From Cronobacter muytjensii ATCC 51329 (GTDB taxonomy: Bacteria; Pseudomonadota; Gammaproteobacteria; Enterobacterales; Enterobacteriaceae): 64,000 nucleotides of DNA. The position numbers and the translations under genes are program-made. Below are positions 41,749-50,411 of the stretch, piece by piece (within the stretch, counting starts at the first letter, position 1; every line of letters starts with the position of its first letter). The notes under the pieces are model-generated. The model saw only the letters and a program-made list of their open reading frames with translations, was not told where the DNA came from and ran no database searches. Location of the stretch: the NCBI RefSeq assembly GCF_001277195.1, contig NZ_CP012268.1, positions 3,286,001 through 3,350,000 on the forward strand, given 5' to 3'.

Positions 41749-42696
41749 CTATTTACGATAATTAATAAGCGTCTGTAGCATGATTATAACCTCTTTTATC
41801 TGATCTCGCTGCGCGTTATCGCGATGCCATCCGGCATAAACTCTAATTATTTCAATGTCTATTTCATCGGGCAGTGCAATTAAAGCGATTCGGTATTTTC
41901 CTTGTGCCTGAAAAAAGCGGGCTATTTTTAATGGCAGTATTGCTATTAACGATGAGTTTTCAATGATACTTAATAAACCATTTATCGAATCTGTATAATA
42001 CCTGACAGAAAACTGATTGTTAAAAAATGAGAGTCCATCATTACTTTTGATATCTTTTTTTAAGGCGGTTTTTACTTTGTAGGGGTGGTAAACCGCGTGT
42101 CGTGAAGCGTAAAGGTTAGCCAGAGATAACTGCGGCAATTCACAAAGAGGATTCCGGGTATTGCAAATCACCGTATACTGACGGTACTGATCAATAATGG
42201 TTTGCTCAATATCCGGCTCGCTAAAATAGTGTGTTGATAACAACAAGTCACTTTTCCCTGCCTGTAAGTCATTGCTTTGGCGTGAAAAGCTTTTGCCGGT
42301 AGAGGAAAGGTAATGCAGGCGAAATCGCTCAAACAGTTCCATATCGAAGAGCTGGGCGAAGTAATACTGCTCGCTGACATCATCTCCGGTGATTTTCATT
42401 TCATACCGCGCCGGCATTGTCGCGGTACGCTCAAAAGTCGCGTTGATAATATCCACCGCCTTGCTGTAGGCACGGTGAATTTCCCTGGCGCGCGGCGTCG
42501 GCGTCAGACCTTCACGGGTACGAATAAAGAGTTCTTCGTCATAGGTTTGCTGCAGGCGCTGAATAGCGAGCGTGATAGCGGCAGGCGTGACCTGAAGTTG
42601 TTGAGAGGCGCGTGCCGCATTTCCTGCGGTGATGACGGCGTCAAAAACTTTGATGAGATTATAATCAAACTCATTGGCACCGCTTTTCTTCTTCAT
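41749..42696 (-). CDS. LysR-type regulator, probable chitinase activator (ChiR-like)
   Basis: A 315-residue LysR-family protein. The N-terminal helix-turn-helix is in AVITAGNAARASQQLQVTPAAITLAIQRLQ (about 20-50), in the LeuO/ChiR style, and the C-terminal effector domain follows. The gene is AT-rich compared with dnaJ beside it. It lies 183 bases upstream of the holin gene on the same strand. In Salmonella and Serratia LysR proteins named ChiR activate chitinase genes, so a similar role is inferred here. A promoter candidate precedes it. Confidence 0.78.
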   Translation of the reverse strand: MKKKSGANEFDYNLIKVFDAVITAGNAARASQQLQVTPAAITLAIQRLQQTYDEELFIRTREGLTPTPRAREIHRAYSKAVDIINATFERTATMPARYEMKITGDDVSEQYYFAQLFDMELFERFRLHYLSSTGKSFSRQSNDLQAGKSDLLLSTHYFSEPDIEQTIIDQYRQYTVICNTRNPLCELPQLSLANLYASRHAVYHPYKVKTALKKDIKSNDGLSFFNNQFSVRYYTDSINGLLSIIENSSLIAILPLKIARFFQAQGKYRIALIALPDEIDIEIIRVYAGWHRDNAQRDQIKEVIIMLQTLINYRK

Positions 42697-42729
42697 GCGT
42701 CAGCGTATCCTGCCGTCGGTAAAAGTAAC

Positions 42730-42758
42730 AAAATATAAGTTTCAGCGTTCACTGGCAA
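42730..42758 (-). promoter_or_regulatory. Candidate promoter of the ChiR-like gene
   Basis: On the minus strand TTGCCA (42753-42758) and TATTTT (42730-42735) are separated by 17 bases, with the -10 hexamer 33 bases upstream of the start codon. Confidence 0.5.
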
Positions 42759-42890
42759 AATCAATTTGCCTCGCCAAAAAATCGATTTTTATCAAATTTC
42801 AACGACGCGGGATCGATGGCAGCGAGATGTAAACAATAACGAGACCAATAATGATGGCAAAACGCTATTCAGAATAGTAAGTAAAATCGT

Positions 42891-42927
42891 AGAAAAAAGC
42901 CTGAAATGGCGGAAACCATTTCAGGCT
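42891..42927 (-). terminator. dnaKJ operon terminator
   Basis: On the minus strand AGCCTGAAATGG pairs perfectly with CCATTTCAGGCT (twelve pairs, six-base loop) and is followed by six T residues. It lies about 30 bases past the dnaJ stop. Confidence 0.92.
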
Positions 42928-42956
42928 GATTTTCACTGTTCGTAAAAACAGAATGA

Positions 42957-44096
42957 TTAGCGGGTTAAGTCATCAAAAAACTTTTTCACGCCATCGAAGA
43001 AGCTTTTGGAACGCGGGCTGTTTTTTTCGCCGGTCGGCCCGCCGAAACTTTCCTGCAGCTCCTGAAGCAGCGCTTTCTGGCGATCGTTAAGCCCAACCGG
43101 AGTTTCCACCACGACACGGCACAGCAGGTCGCCCTGCGCACCGCCGCGTACCGATTTCACGCCTTTTCCACGCATGCGGAACAGCTTGCCGGTCTGGGTT
43201 TCGCTCGGCACTTTCAGCATCACGCGGCCATCCAGCGTCGGCACTTCTATCTCGCCGCCCAGCGCCGCCATCGCGAAGTTAATCGGCACTTCACAGTAAA
43301 GGTTATTGCCTTCGCGCTCAAAGATCGGGTGCTGTTTCACCTGCACCTGAACGTACAGATCGCCTGCTGGCGCGCCGTGTTCGCCCGCCTCGCCTTCACC
43401 CGCCAGACGGATGCGATCGCCGGTATCGACGCCCGCCGGGATTTTCACCGACAGCGTTTTGGTTTTCTCAATACGGCCATGACCGTGGCAATTGTTGCAC
43501 GGATCTTTGATAAGCGTACCGCGGCCCTGACAGTGCGGACAGGTCTGCTGTACGGCGAAAAAGCCCTGACGCATCTGCACCTGGCCTGCACCATGACAGG
43601 TCGGACAGGTCTGCGGCTGGCTGCCGGGTTTAGCGCCGTTGCCGTGGCAGACTTCACACTCTTCCAGCGTCGGGATGCGGATCTCTTTTGTGACGCCGCG
43701 TACCGCTTCTTCCAGCGTCAGCTCCATGTTGTAGCGTAAATCCGCGCCACGTGAGGCGCGACGACCGCGTCCACCGCCGAAGATATCGCCGAAAACATCG
43801 CCGAAAATATCGCTGAAGTCAGCGCCGTTGCCAAAGCCGCCACCGAAACCACCGCCGCCCATACCGCCCTGTTCAAAAGCGGCATGACCATACTGGTCGT
43901 AGGCCGCGCGTTTTTGCGCGTCGGTAAGAATTTCGTAGGCTTCTTTAATCTCTTTAAATTTCCCTTCGGCCTCTTTATCACCCTGGTTACGGTCCGGGTG
44001 ATATTTCATGGCCAGGCGCTTATACGCCTTTTTTATTTCACGCTCGTCCGCCGTTTTCGGGACGCCTAAAATTTCGTAATAGTCTTTCTTCGCCAT
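42957..44096 (-). CDS. dnaJ: Co-chaperone DnaJ (Hsp40)
   Basis: DnaJ delivers unfolded substrates to DnaK and stimulates its ATPase. It has 379 residues (376 in E. coli). The J-domain carries H33-P34-D35, followed by a Gly/Phe region (about 75-110), four CxxCxGxG zinc repeats and the C-terminal substrate-binding domains. It lies 84 bases after dnaK, with a strong hairpin between them. Confidence 0.98.
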   Translation of the reverse strand: MAKKDYYEILGVPKTADEREIKKAYKRLAMKYHPDRNQGDKEAEGKFKEIKEAYEILTDAQKRAAYDQYGHAAFEQGGMGGGGFGGGFGNGADFSDIFGDVFGDIFGGGRGRRASRGADLRYNMELTLEEAVRGVTKEIRIPTLEECEVCHGNGAKPGSQPQTCPTCHGAGQVQMRQGFFAVQQTCPHCQGRGTLIKDPCNNCHGHGRIEKTKTLSVKIPAGVDTGDRIRLAGEGEAGEHGAPAGDLYVQVQVKQHPIFEREGNNLYCEVPINFAMAALGGEIEVPTLDGRVMLKVPSETQTGKLFRMRGKGVKSVRGGAQGDLLCRVVVETPVGLNDRQKALLQELQESFGGPTGEKNSPRSKSFFDGVKKFFDDLTR

Positions 44097-44120
44097 TTTT
44101 TATCTGCCCCTGACATGCGT

Positions 44121-44152
44121 GCACGGGCGTGGAGAAACTCCTACGCCCGTGC
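44121..44152. other. Strong hairpin in the dnaK-dnaJ intercistronic region
   Basis: GCACGGGCGT and ACGCCCGTGC pair perfectly, extended by GGAG/CTCC with one bulged base and an AAA loop. There is no T-run, so it more likely protects or processes the dnaK mRNA than terminates it. That would help give DnaK in excess of DnaJ. Confidence 0.65.
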
Positions 44153-44180
44153 CAGTGTTATCTACCCTGCATCAGGGCGA

Positions 44181-46097
44181 TTATTTTTTGTCTTTAACTT
44201 CTTCGAACTCAGCGTCAACGACGTCGTCATCTTTCGCATTGTTCGCAGAAGCGTCAGCGGAGCCTGCCTGTTGCTGAGCATGCTGCTGCTGAGCGATTTC
44301 CATCAGCTTCTGGGAAACCTGCGCCAGCGCCTGCATTTTCGCTTCGATATCCGCTTTGTCTTCGCCTTTCAGGGACGCTTCCAGCGCGGTCAGCGCGGAT
44401 TCGATAGCGGTTTTGTCATCAGCCGGCAGTTTATCGCCTGCTTCTTCCACCTGTTTGCGGGTGCTGTGCACCAGATGATCCGCCTGGTTGCGGGTCTGCA
44501 CCAGCTCTTCGAACTTACGGTCAGCTTCTGCGTTCGCTTCCGCTTCGCGCACCATTTTCTGGATCTCGTCTTCGTTCAGACCAGAAGAAGCCTTGATGGT
44601 GATTTTCTGCTCTTTGCCGCTGTTTTTGTCTTTCGCGGACACGTGCAGAATACCGTCGGCGTCGATGTCGAAGGTCACTTCGATCTGCGGCATGCCGCGC
44701 GGCGCCGGGTTGATACCATCCAGGTTGAACTGACCCAGAGATTTGTTATCAGCAGCGCGTTTACGCTCACCCTGCAGCACGTGGATGGTCACGGCGGACT
44801 GGTTATCTTCAGCCGTCGAGAACACCTGGCTGTGCTTGGTCGGGATAGTGGTGTTTTTGGTGATGAGCGGAGTCATCACGCCACCCATGGTTTCGATACC
44901 CAGCGACAGCGGGGTCACGTCCAGCAGCAGCACGTCTTTCACGTCACCGGTCAGTACGCCGCCCTGCACCGCTGCGCCGATAGCGACAGCTTCGTCCGGG
45001 TTAACGTCTTTACGCGGCTCTTTGCCGAAGAACTCAGCCACTTTCTTCTGGACCATCGGCATACGGGTCTGACCGCCGACCAGAATAACGTCGTTGATGT
45101 CAGACACAGACAGGCCAGCGTCCTGCAGCGCGACTTTCAGCGGCTCGATAGAACGGTTTACCAGGTCTTCTACCAGGCTTTCCAGTTTCGCGCGAGTCAC
45201 TTTGATGTTCATGTGTTTCGGACCGGTTGCGTCTGCAGTGATGTACGGCAGGTTCACGTCGGTCTGCTGCGCGGAAGAAAGCTCAATTTTCGCTTTTTCG
45301 GCCGCTTCTTTCAGGCGCTGCATCGCCAGCGGGTCGTTGCGCAGGTCAATGCCCTGATCTTTCTTGAACTCTTCCACCAGATAGTTGATCAGGCGGCTGT
45401 CGAAGTCTTCGCCGCCCAGGTGGGTATCACCGTTGGTCGCCAGTACTTCGAAGGTTTTTTCGCCGTCAACTTCATCGATTTCGATGATGGAGATATCGAA
45501 CGTACCGCCGCCCAGGTCGTATACCGCGATGGTACGGTTGCCGGTTTCTTTATCCAGACCGTAAGCCAGCGCTGCGGCAGTCGGTTCGTTAATAATACGT
45601 TTGACTTCCAGACCCGCGATACGGCCAGCGTCTTTGGTTGCCTGACGCTGCGCGTCGTTGAAGTATGCCGGAACGGTAATGACCGCTTCAGTCACCGGCT
45701 CGCCCAGGTAATCCTCGGCGGTTTTCTTCATTTTTTTCAGCACTTCCGCGGAAATCTGCGGCGGGGCCATTTTCTGGCCTTTTACGTCCAGCCATGCATC
45801 GCCGTTATCCGCGGCAATGATTTTGTACGGCATGATGGACACGTCGCGCTGAACTTCTTCGTCCTGGAAGCGGCGGCCGATCAGGCGTTTGATTGCAAAC
45901 AGGGTGTTCTGCGGGTTAGTCACTGCCTGACGTTTAGCCGGCTGACCTACCAGAGTTTCACCATCCTGAGTGTATGCAATGATAGAAGGCGTGGTGCGGT
46001 CGCCTTCCGCATTTTCCAGCACGCGAGCCTGAGTGCCATCCATAATCGCTACACAAGAGTTGGTTGTACCCAGGTCAATACCAATAATTTTACCCAT
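44181..46097 (-). CDS. dnaK: Molecular chaperone DnaK (Hsp70)
   Basis: DnaK folds and protects proteins with DnaJ and GrpE and also delivers sigma-32 for degradation. The length of 638 residues equals E. coli. The N-terminal ATPase domain starts GKIIGIDLGTTNSCVAIMDG. A C-terminal substrate-binding domain and lid follow, ending EFEEVKDKK. It is transcribed from two sigma-32 promoters and followed by dnaJ. Confidence 0.99.
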   Translation of the reverse strand: MGKIIGIDLGTTNSCVAIMDGTQARVLENAEGDRTTPSIIAYTQDGETLVGQPAKRQAVTNPQNTLFAIKRLIGRRFQDEEVQRDVSIMPYKIIAADNGDAWLDVKGQKMAPPQISAEVLKKMKKTAEDYLGEPVTEAVITVPAYFNDAQRQATKDAGRIAGLEVKRIINEPTAAALAYGLDKETGNRTIAVYDLGGGTFDISIIEIDEVDGEKTFEVLATNGDTHLGGEDFDSRLINYLVEEFKKDQGIDLRNDPLAMQRLKEAAEKAKIELSSAQQTDVNLPYITADATGPKHMNIKVTRAKLESLVEDLVNRSIEPLKVALQDAGLSVSDINDVILVGGQTRMPMVQKKVAEFFGKEPRKDVNPDEAVAIGAAVQGGVLTGDVKDVLLLDVTPLSLGIETMGGVMTPLITKNTTIPTKHSQVFSTAEDNQSAVTIHVLQGERKRAADNKSLGQFNLDGINPAPRGMPQIEVTFDIDADGILHVSAKDKNSGKEQKITIKASSGLNEDEIQKMVREAEANAEADRKFEELVQTRNQADHLVHSTRKQVEEAGDKLPADDKTAIESALTALEASLKGEDKADIEAKMQALAQVSQKLMEIAQQQHAQQQAGSADASANNAKDDDVVDAEFEEVKDKK

Positions 46098-46142
46098 CTA
46101 AACGTCTCCACTAAAAAATCGTCATCATGTGGTCTGAACCTG

Positions 46143-46169
46143 TTATGCGGGCTAACGGTGGGGATTCAA
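46143..46169 (-). promoter_or_regulatory. dnaK proximal sigma-32 promoter (P2)
   Basis: On the minus strand TTGAAT (46164-46169) and CCCGCATAA (46143-46151) are separated by 12 bases, fitting the heat-shock pattern CTTGAAA-N-CCCCATNT with a weaker -10. E. coli dnaK has a second promoter in this position. Confidence 0.65.
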
Positions 46170-46217
46170 CCGTCCACCGCCCTTTTTTTTCAGGCTCATC
46201 CATTGCGGTTGACTACA

Positions 46218-46245
46218 AGATGGGGTCGCTCCGCCCGCCATCAAG
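46218..46245 (-). promoter_or_regulatory. dnaK distal sigma-32 promoter (P1)
   Basis: On the minus strand CTTGAT (46240-46245), a 14-base spacer and CCCCATCT (46218-46225) form a near-consensus heat-shock promoter, about 120 bases before dnaK. Confidence 0.82.
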
Positions 46246-46390
46246 GGGCAAAGCGCAAAATTTTTTTATTTTCTCCCTTCCCAGATCATAGACGGCGCGA
46301 AACGGCCTGATTATGATGCCGCGCCCCGTCACGAAAGATAACGTCCGGGGCGTTACTTTTTGCAAATTTTTCTTATTATTTTGAGGGTTT

Positions 46391-46957
46391 ATGGGCAACA
46401 TTAAGTTGGCTAATCCGGCCCCCCTGGGGTTAATGGGCTTTGGTATGACTACCATTCTGCTCAATCTGCATAATATCGGCATGTTCCCGCTGGACGGCAT
46501 TATTCTGGCGATGGGGATTTTCTACGGCGGCATCGCGCAAATTTTTGCCGGTCTGCTGGAATATAAAAAAGGCAACACCTTCGGTTTAACCGCTTTCACC
46601 TCATACGGTTCGTTCTGGTTGACGCTGGTCGCGATTCTGCTGCTGCCGAAAATGGGCCTCGCAGAGGCGGCTAACGGCCATTTTCTGGGCGTTTATTTAA
46701 GTATCTGGGGCGTGTTCACGCTGTTTATGTTCTTCGGTACGCTATGCGGCGCGCGCGTGCTGCAATTCGTGTTCCTGAGCCTGACGGTGCTGTTCGCCCT
46801 GCTGGCGGTCGGCCATCTGATGGATAACGAAAGCATTGTGCATATTGCAGGCTGGATTGGCCTCGTATGCGGCGCCAGCGCGATTTACCTCGCGATGGGC
46901 GAAGTGCTGAACGAGCAGTACGGCCGCACCGTACTGCCGATTGGCGAGAAACACTGA
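46391..46957 (+). CDS. satP: Acetate/succinate:proton symporter SatP
   Basis: SatP (YaaH) belongs to the AceTr (GPR1/FUN34/YaaH) family of six-helix inner-membrane transporters for acetate and succinate. It has 188 residues, as in E. coli. The signature NPAPLGLMGFGMTT and the following six hydrophobic helices are present. It is divergent from dnaK. Confidence 0.96.
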   Translation: MGNIKLANPAPLGLMGFGMTTILLNLHNIGMFPLDGIILAMGIFYGGIAQIFAGLLEYKKGNTFGLTAFTSYGSFWLTLVAILLLPKMGLAEAANGHFLGVYLSIWGVFTLFMFFGTLCGARVLQFVFLSLTVLFALLAVGHLMDNESIVHIAGWIGLVCGASAIYLAMGEVLNEQYGRTVLPIGEKH

Positions 46958-46968
46958 TTTTCGCTTTG

Positions 46969-46990
46969 CGTCGTGCCCACGGGCACGACG
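46969..46990 (+). terminator. Likely satP terminator
   Basis: CGTCGTGCC and GGCACGACG form a nine-pair stem around CACG, followed by a pyrimidine-rich TCTTCTTCT tract instead of a pure T-run. Confidence 0.6.
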
Positions 46991-47121
46991 TCTTCTTCTG
47001 ACGCGCCCTTCATCCTGCTTGCGCCACGCTTACGCTGTTCTCTTTTATCCGCCACATCGCTGCTTAATATCTTTAGCCTCGCCCTGTGTGGCCACGCTGC
47101 CGGAACGGCGCATTTTCGCGA

Positions 47122-48429
47122 TTACGACTGCGCGGGCTCCGCCACGGTATGCGAAGCGTCAGACTGCCGCTTTCGGCCCAGCCAGACGCCGAGCCCTAAC
47201 CCCATCAGCGAGAGCGCCAGCACATACCAGGCGGGCGCCATGGGTGAGACGCCCATCAGCATCGTGACGGCAATGGGCGTCAGGCCGCCGAAAATGGCAT
47301 ACGCCACATTGTAGGAGAACGAAATGCCGGTAAAGCGCACCGCCGCCGGAAACGCACGCACCATCACGAAAGGCACCGCGCCCACCACGCCGACGCATAC
47401 CCCCACCAGGCCATAGAGCAAAAAGAGGTGTTCCGGATGTGCGCCGGAAAGGTGATAGAACGCCCAGCTGGAGGCCGCGAGCAGCATGCTGCCGATAATA
47501 AACGTGCGGCTGGCGCCAAAGCGATCCGCGGCAAGCCCAGCTATCAGGCAACCGATGCAGAGCATGATCGTCGCGATGCTGTTGGCCTGCAGCGTGACCG
47601 CTGGCGTGAAGCCGTACTGCTTTTGCAGCCAGACCGGCGACATTAAAATCACCACTACGATGCCCGCCGACAGCAGCCACGTCAGCAGCATAGAGATAAG
47701 CACGCCCTGACGATGCTTCACCACCACGGCTTTCACCGGCAGCTCCTGCGCCAGCGCCTTGCGCTGCTGCATCTCAAGGAAAACCGGCGTCTCCTGAAGC
47801 CAGCGACGCAGGTACATCGCCACCAGACCAAACGCGCCGCCGAGCAGGAACGGAATGCGCCAGCCGCCGTCATGAATGGCCTGCTGCGTCATGCTGGTGT
47901 TAATGAGGGTCGCGACTACCGAGCCCAGCAAAATGCCCACCGTTAAGCCGGCGGTCAGCGTGCCGCAGGCAATGCCGATACGCTTTTCAGGGACATGCTC
48001 GGCCACAAAAACCCACGCGCCCGGCACTTCGCCGCCAATGGCCGCCCCCTGCAGAATACGCATCAGGAGCAGCAACACAGGAGCGGCGATGCCCATCGCC
48101 GCGTAATCCGGCAGCAGACCTATCAGCAGCGTGGGCACGGCCATCAGCAGGATACTCAGGGTGAACATTTTTTTGCGGCCCACCAGATCGCCAAAGTGCG
48201 CCATGATAATGCCGCCGAGCGGTCGCGCCAGATAACCGGCGGCGAAGATCCCGAAAGTCTGTACCTGACGCAGCCACTCCGGAATATCCGGCGGGAAAAA
48301 CAGCTCCCCGACGACCGCCGCGAAGAAGACGAAAATAATGAAATCGTAGAATTCCAGCGCGCCACCCAGGGCCGCCAGCGTCAGGGTTTTATAGTCCTGA
48401 CGATTAAGAGGACGTGTTTGCTGTTCCAT
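47122..48429 (-). CDS. MFS transporter of the metabolite:H+ symporter (MHS) type
   Basis: An inner-membrane protein of 435 residues with twelve helices. MHS-family features include GALEFYDFIIFVFFAAVVG at the N-terminus, RPLGGIIMAHFGDLVGRKK in the loop 2-3 motif, and GLTVGILLGS. Relatives carry citrate, proline/betaine, ketoglutarate and similar solutes; the substrate here is not predictable. It sits between satP and mog, where E. coli has no such gene, and has no obvious partner. Confidence 0.85.
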   Translation of the reverse strand: MEQQTRPLNRQDYKTLTLAALGGALEFYDFIIFVFFAAVVGELFFPPDIPEWLRQVQTFGIFAAGYLARPLGGIIMAHFGDLVGRKKMFTLSILLMAVPTLLIGLLPDYAAMGIAAPVLLLLMRILQGAAIGGEVPGAWVFVAEHVPEKRIGIACGTLTAGLTVGILLGSVVATLINTSMTQQAIHDGGWRIPFLLGGAFGLVAMYLRRWLQETPVFLEMQQRKALAQELPVKAVVVKHRQGVLISMLLTWLLSAGIVVVILMSPVWLQKQYGFTPAVTLQANSIATIMLCIGCLIAGLAADRFGASRTFIIGSMLLAASSWAFYHLSGAHPEHLFLLYGLVGVCVGVVGAVPFVMVRAFPAAVRFTGISFSYNVAYAIFGGLTPIAVTMLMGVSPMAPAWYVLALSLMGLGLGVWLGRKRQSDASHTVAEPAQS

Positions 48430-48556
48430 AACGAACCGTTTGTAAAGTGGTGGGCGTGAATTAGCTTATCGTAAAAACGTAAACTAAAAGTGACTATATC
48501 GTTAAATCACCGCCACGCCACCTTCAAACATCGTTTATGTCATCAACAGCGAATAA

Positions 48557-49144
48557 TTAGTTTTTTACTTCGCGAATTGCGCTTTTAGGACGAAAAGCCG
48601 CTACCACGTCGGCATTAGTTTCAACGTAAGGGCCATCCAGCAGCTGAATGCAATACGGGACACTGGCAAATATTCCTGACACTTTTACGTGACCGTGCTC
48701 ATCTTTCAGCCCTTCGAGCGTTTCCTGAATGGATTTGGGCTGGCCTGGCAGATTGAGAATGAGGGCCTGCTTGCGGATCACGCCCACCTGACGCGAGAGG
48801 ATCGCGGTCGGCACAAAGTTCAGGCTTATCTGGCGCATCTGCTCGCCGAAGCCCGGCATTTCACGGTCGGCAATCGCAAGCGTGGCGTCTGGAGTCACGT
48901 CGCGGCGCGCCGGGCCTGTACCGCCGGTGGTAAGCACAAGATGGCAGCCCATTTCGTCTACCAGTTCACAGAGCGTCTGTTCGATAAGCGGCTGTTCGTC
49001 GGGTACCAGACGGGTCTCCAGCACGAACGGGGTCGTCAGCGCCTGCGTAAGCCACGCTTCGAGCGCCGGAATGCCTTTATCCTGATACACACCGCTGGAA
49101 GCGCGGTCAGAAACTGAAACTAAGCCTATGCGTAACGTATCCAT
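48557..49144 (-). CDS. mog: Molybdopterin adenylyltransferase Mog
   Basis: Mog adenylates molybdopterin to prepare it for molybdenum insertion. It has 195 residues, as in E. coli. The MoaB/Mog motif TTGGTGPARRDVTPD is intact. It follows talB on the same strand after a terminator-like hairpin. Confidence 0.96.
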   Translation of the reverse strand: MDTLRIGLVSVSDRASSGVYQDKGIPALEAWLTQALTTPFVLETRLVPDEQPLIEQTLCELVDEMGCHLVLTTGGTGPARRDVTPDATLAIADREMPGFGEQMRQISLNFVPTAILSRQVGVIRKQALILNLPGQPKSIQETLEGLKDEHGHVKVSGIFASVPYCIQLLDGPYVETNADVVAAFRPKSAIREVKN

Positions 49145-49220
49145 ATCATTTCCGAAAATCAGTGCAGTTTTGCGAAATGATACACGCCAGAGTGGTTTGC
49201 AGACAGGGCGGGAACGTAAG

Positions 49221-49246
49221 AAACGTGGCCGGCAGGGCCGGCCACG
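49221..49246 (-). terminator. talB terminator
   Basis: CGTGGCCGGC and GCCGGCCACG form a ten-pair GC-rich stem around a three-base loop. The minus-strand side continues TTTCTTACG, a modest T-rich tail. It lies seven bases past the talB stop. Confidence 0.72.
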
Positions 49247-49252
49247 GAGAGA

Positions 49253-50206
49253 TTACAGCAGGTCTTGGACCATTTTTTCCAGTTTTTCCTGGTCAACGGC
49301 GAACTTGCGGATACCGTCCGCCAGTTTGTCCACCGCCATCGGATCCTGGTTGTGCTCCCAGAAGAACTGAGATTCAGTCAGGCGTTCCGGACGCGCTTTC
49401 ACTTCGCCGTTAAAGGCGAGCTTACGCTCAACGGTGCCTTCGCTTTCCGCCAGCTCTTTCAGCAGCGCAGGCGCGATGGTCAGACGGTCGCAGCCCGCGA
49501 GTTCAAGGATTTCGCCGACGTTACGGAAGCTTGCGCCCATGACCACGGTTTCATAGCCGTGCTGTTTGTAGTACTCGTAGATTTCCGTCACGGAAACCAC
49601 GCCCGGATCTTCCTGCGGCGCATACTCTTTTTTGTCCGTGTTGGCTTTGTACCAGTCGAGGATACGGCCCACGAACGGAGAGATCAGGTAAACGCCCGCT
49701 TCAGCGCACGCACGCGCCTGCGCGAAGGAGAACAGCAGAGTCAGGTTACAGTTGATGCCTTCTTTTTCAAGCTGCTCGGCGGCGCGGATGCCCTGCCAGG
49801 TAGAAGCGAGCTTGATCAGAATGCGATCGTTGCTGATGCCAGCGTCGTTGTAGAGTTTGATCAGGCGCCTGGCTTTAGCGATGCTGCCTTCGGTGTCATA
49901 GGAGAGACGCGCGTCCACTTCGGTAGAGATACGGCCAGGGATAAGCTTCAGGATTTCCAGACCGATGTTCACCGCCAGCTTGTCAGTCGCGTCTACCACC
50001 TGCTGAGCGCGATCGCTGCTCTGGCTTTTCGCCCAGGTCACCGCGTCGTCGATCAGTTTGCGGTATTCAGGGATCTGTGCGGCGTTAAGGATCAGAGAAG
50101 GGTTAGTCGTGGCATCCTGCGGCTGGTACAGCTTCATTGCCGCGATGTCTCCAGTGTCAGCAACCACGGTTGTGAACTGACGAAGGGAGGTCAATTTGTC
50201 CGTCAT
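49253..50206 (-). CDS. talB: Transaldolase B
   Basis: TalB transfers a dihydroxyacetone unit between sedoheptulose 7-phosphate and glyceraldehyde 3-phosphate in the pentose phosphate pathway. It has 317 residues, as in E. coli. The Schiff-base lysine is K132 (LIKLASTW), and D17 is conserved. It is divergent from yaaJ. Confidence 0.98.
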   Translation of the reverse strand: MTDKLTSLRQFTTVVADTGDIAAMKLYQPQDATTNPSLILNAAQIPEYRKLIDDAVTWAKSQSSDRAQQVVDATDKLAVNIGLEILKLIPGRISTEVDARLSYDTEGSIAKARRLIKLYNDAGISNDRILIKLASTWQGIRAAEQLEKEGINCNLTLLFSFAQARACAEAGVYLISPFVGRILDWYKANTDKKEYAPQEDPGVVSVTEIYEYYKQHGYETVVMGASFRNVGEILELAGCDRLTIAPALLKELAESEGTVERKLAFNGEVKARPERLTESQFFWEHNQDPMAVDKLADGIRKFAVDQEKLEKMVQDLL

Positions 50207-50411
50207 GATAGTGTTTCTCTTTTGAACTTCGTGTCAGGGAGATGTAATCGGTCTGCGGTGATGATAACACGAGACTTTTCGAGCGCAACCGGGGCAATCG
50301 CGTCGTAGCCATGTGATAAACTGCTTTTATTTCAGGCTCTGCGCTTTCATAGAAGGCGTGTCGGCGGCCTTGCCGCAGGCGCCAGGCAGAGCCGCGCTGC
50401 GGGGAACAGGC

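Noticed and set aside
44115..46310. 731-codon open frame opposite dnaK
   Set aside because: It is the complement of dnaK, whose codon bias leaves the opposite strand open. The translation has no recognisable domain and is dominated by Phe, His and Arg.
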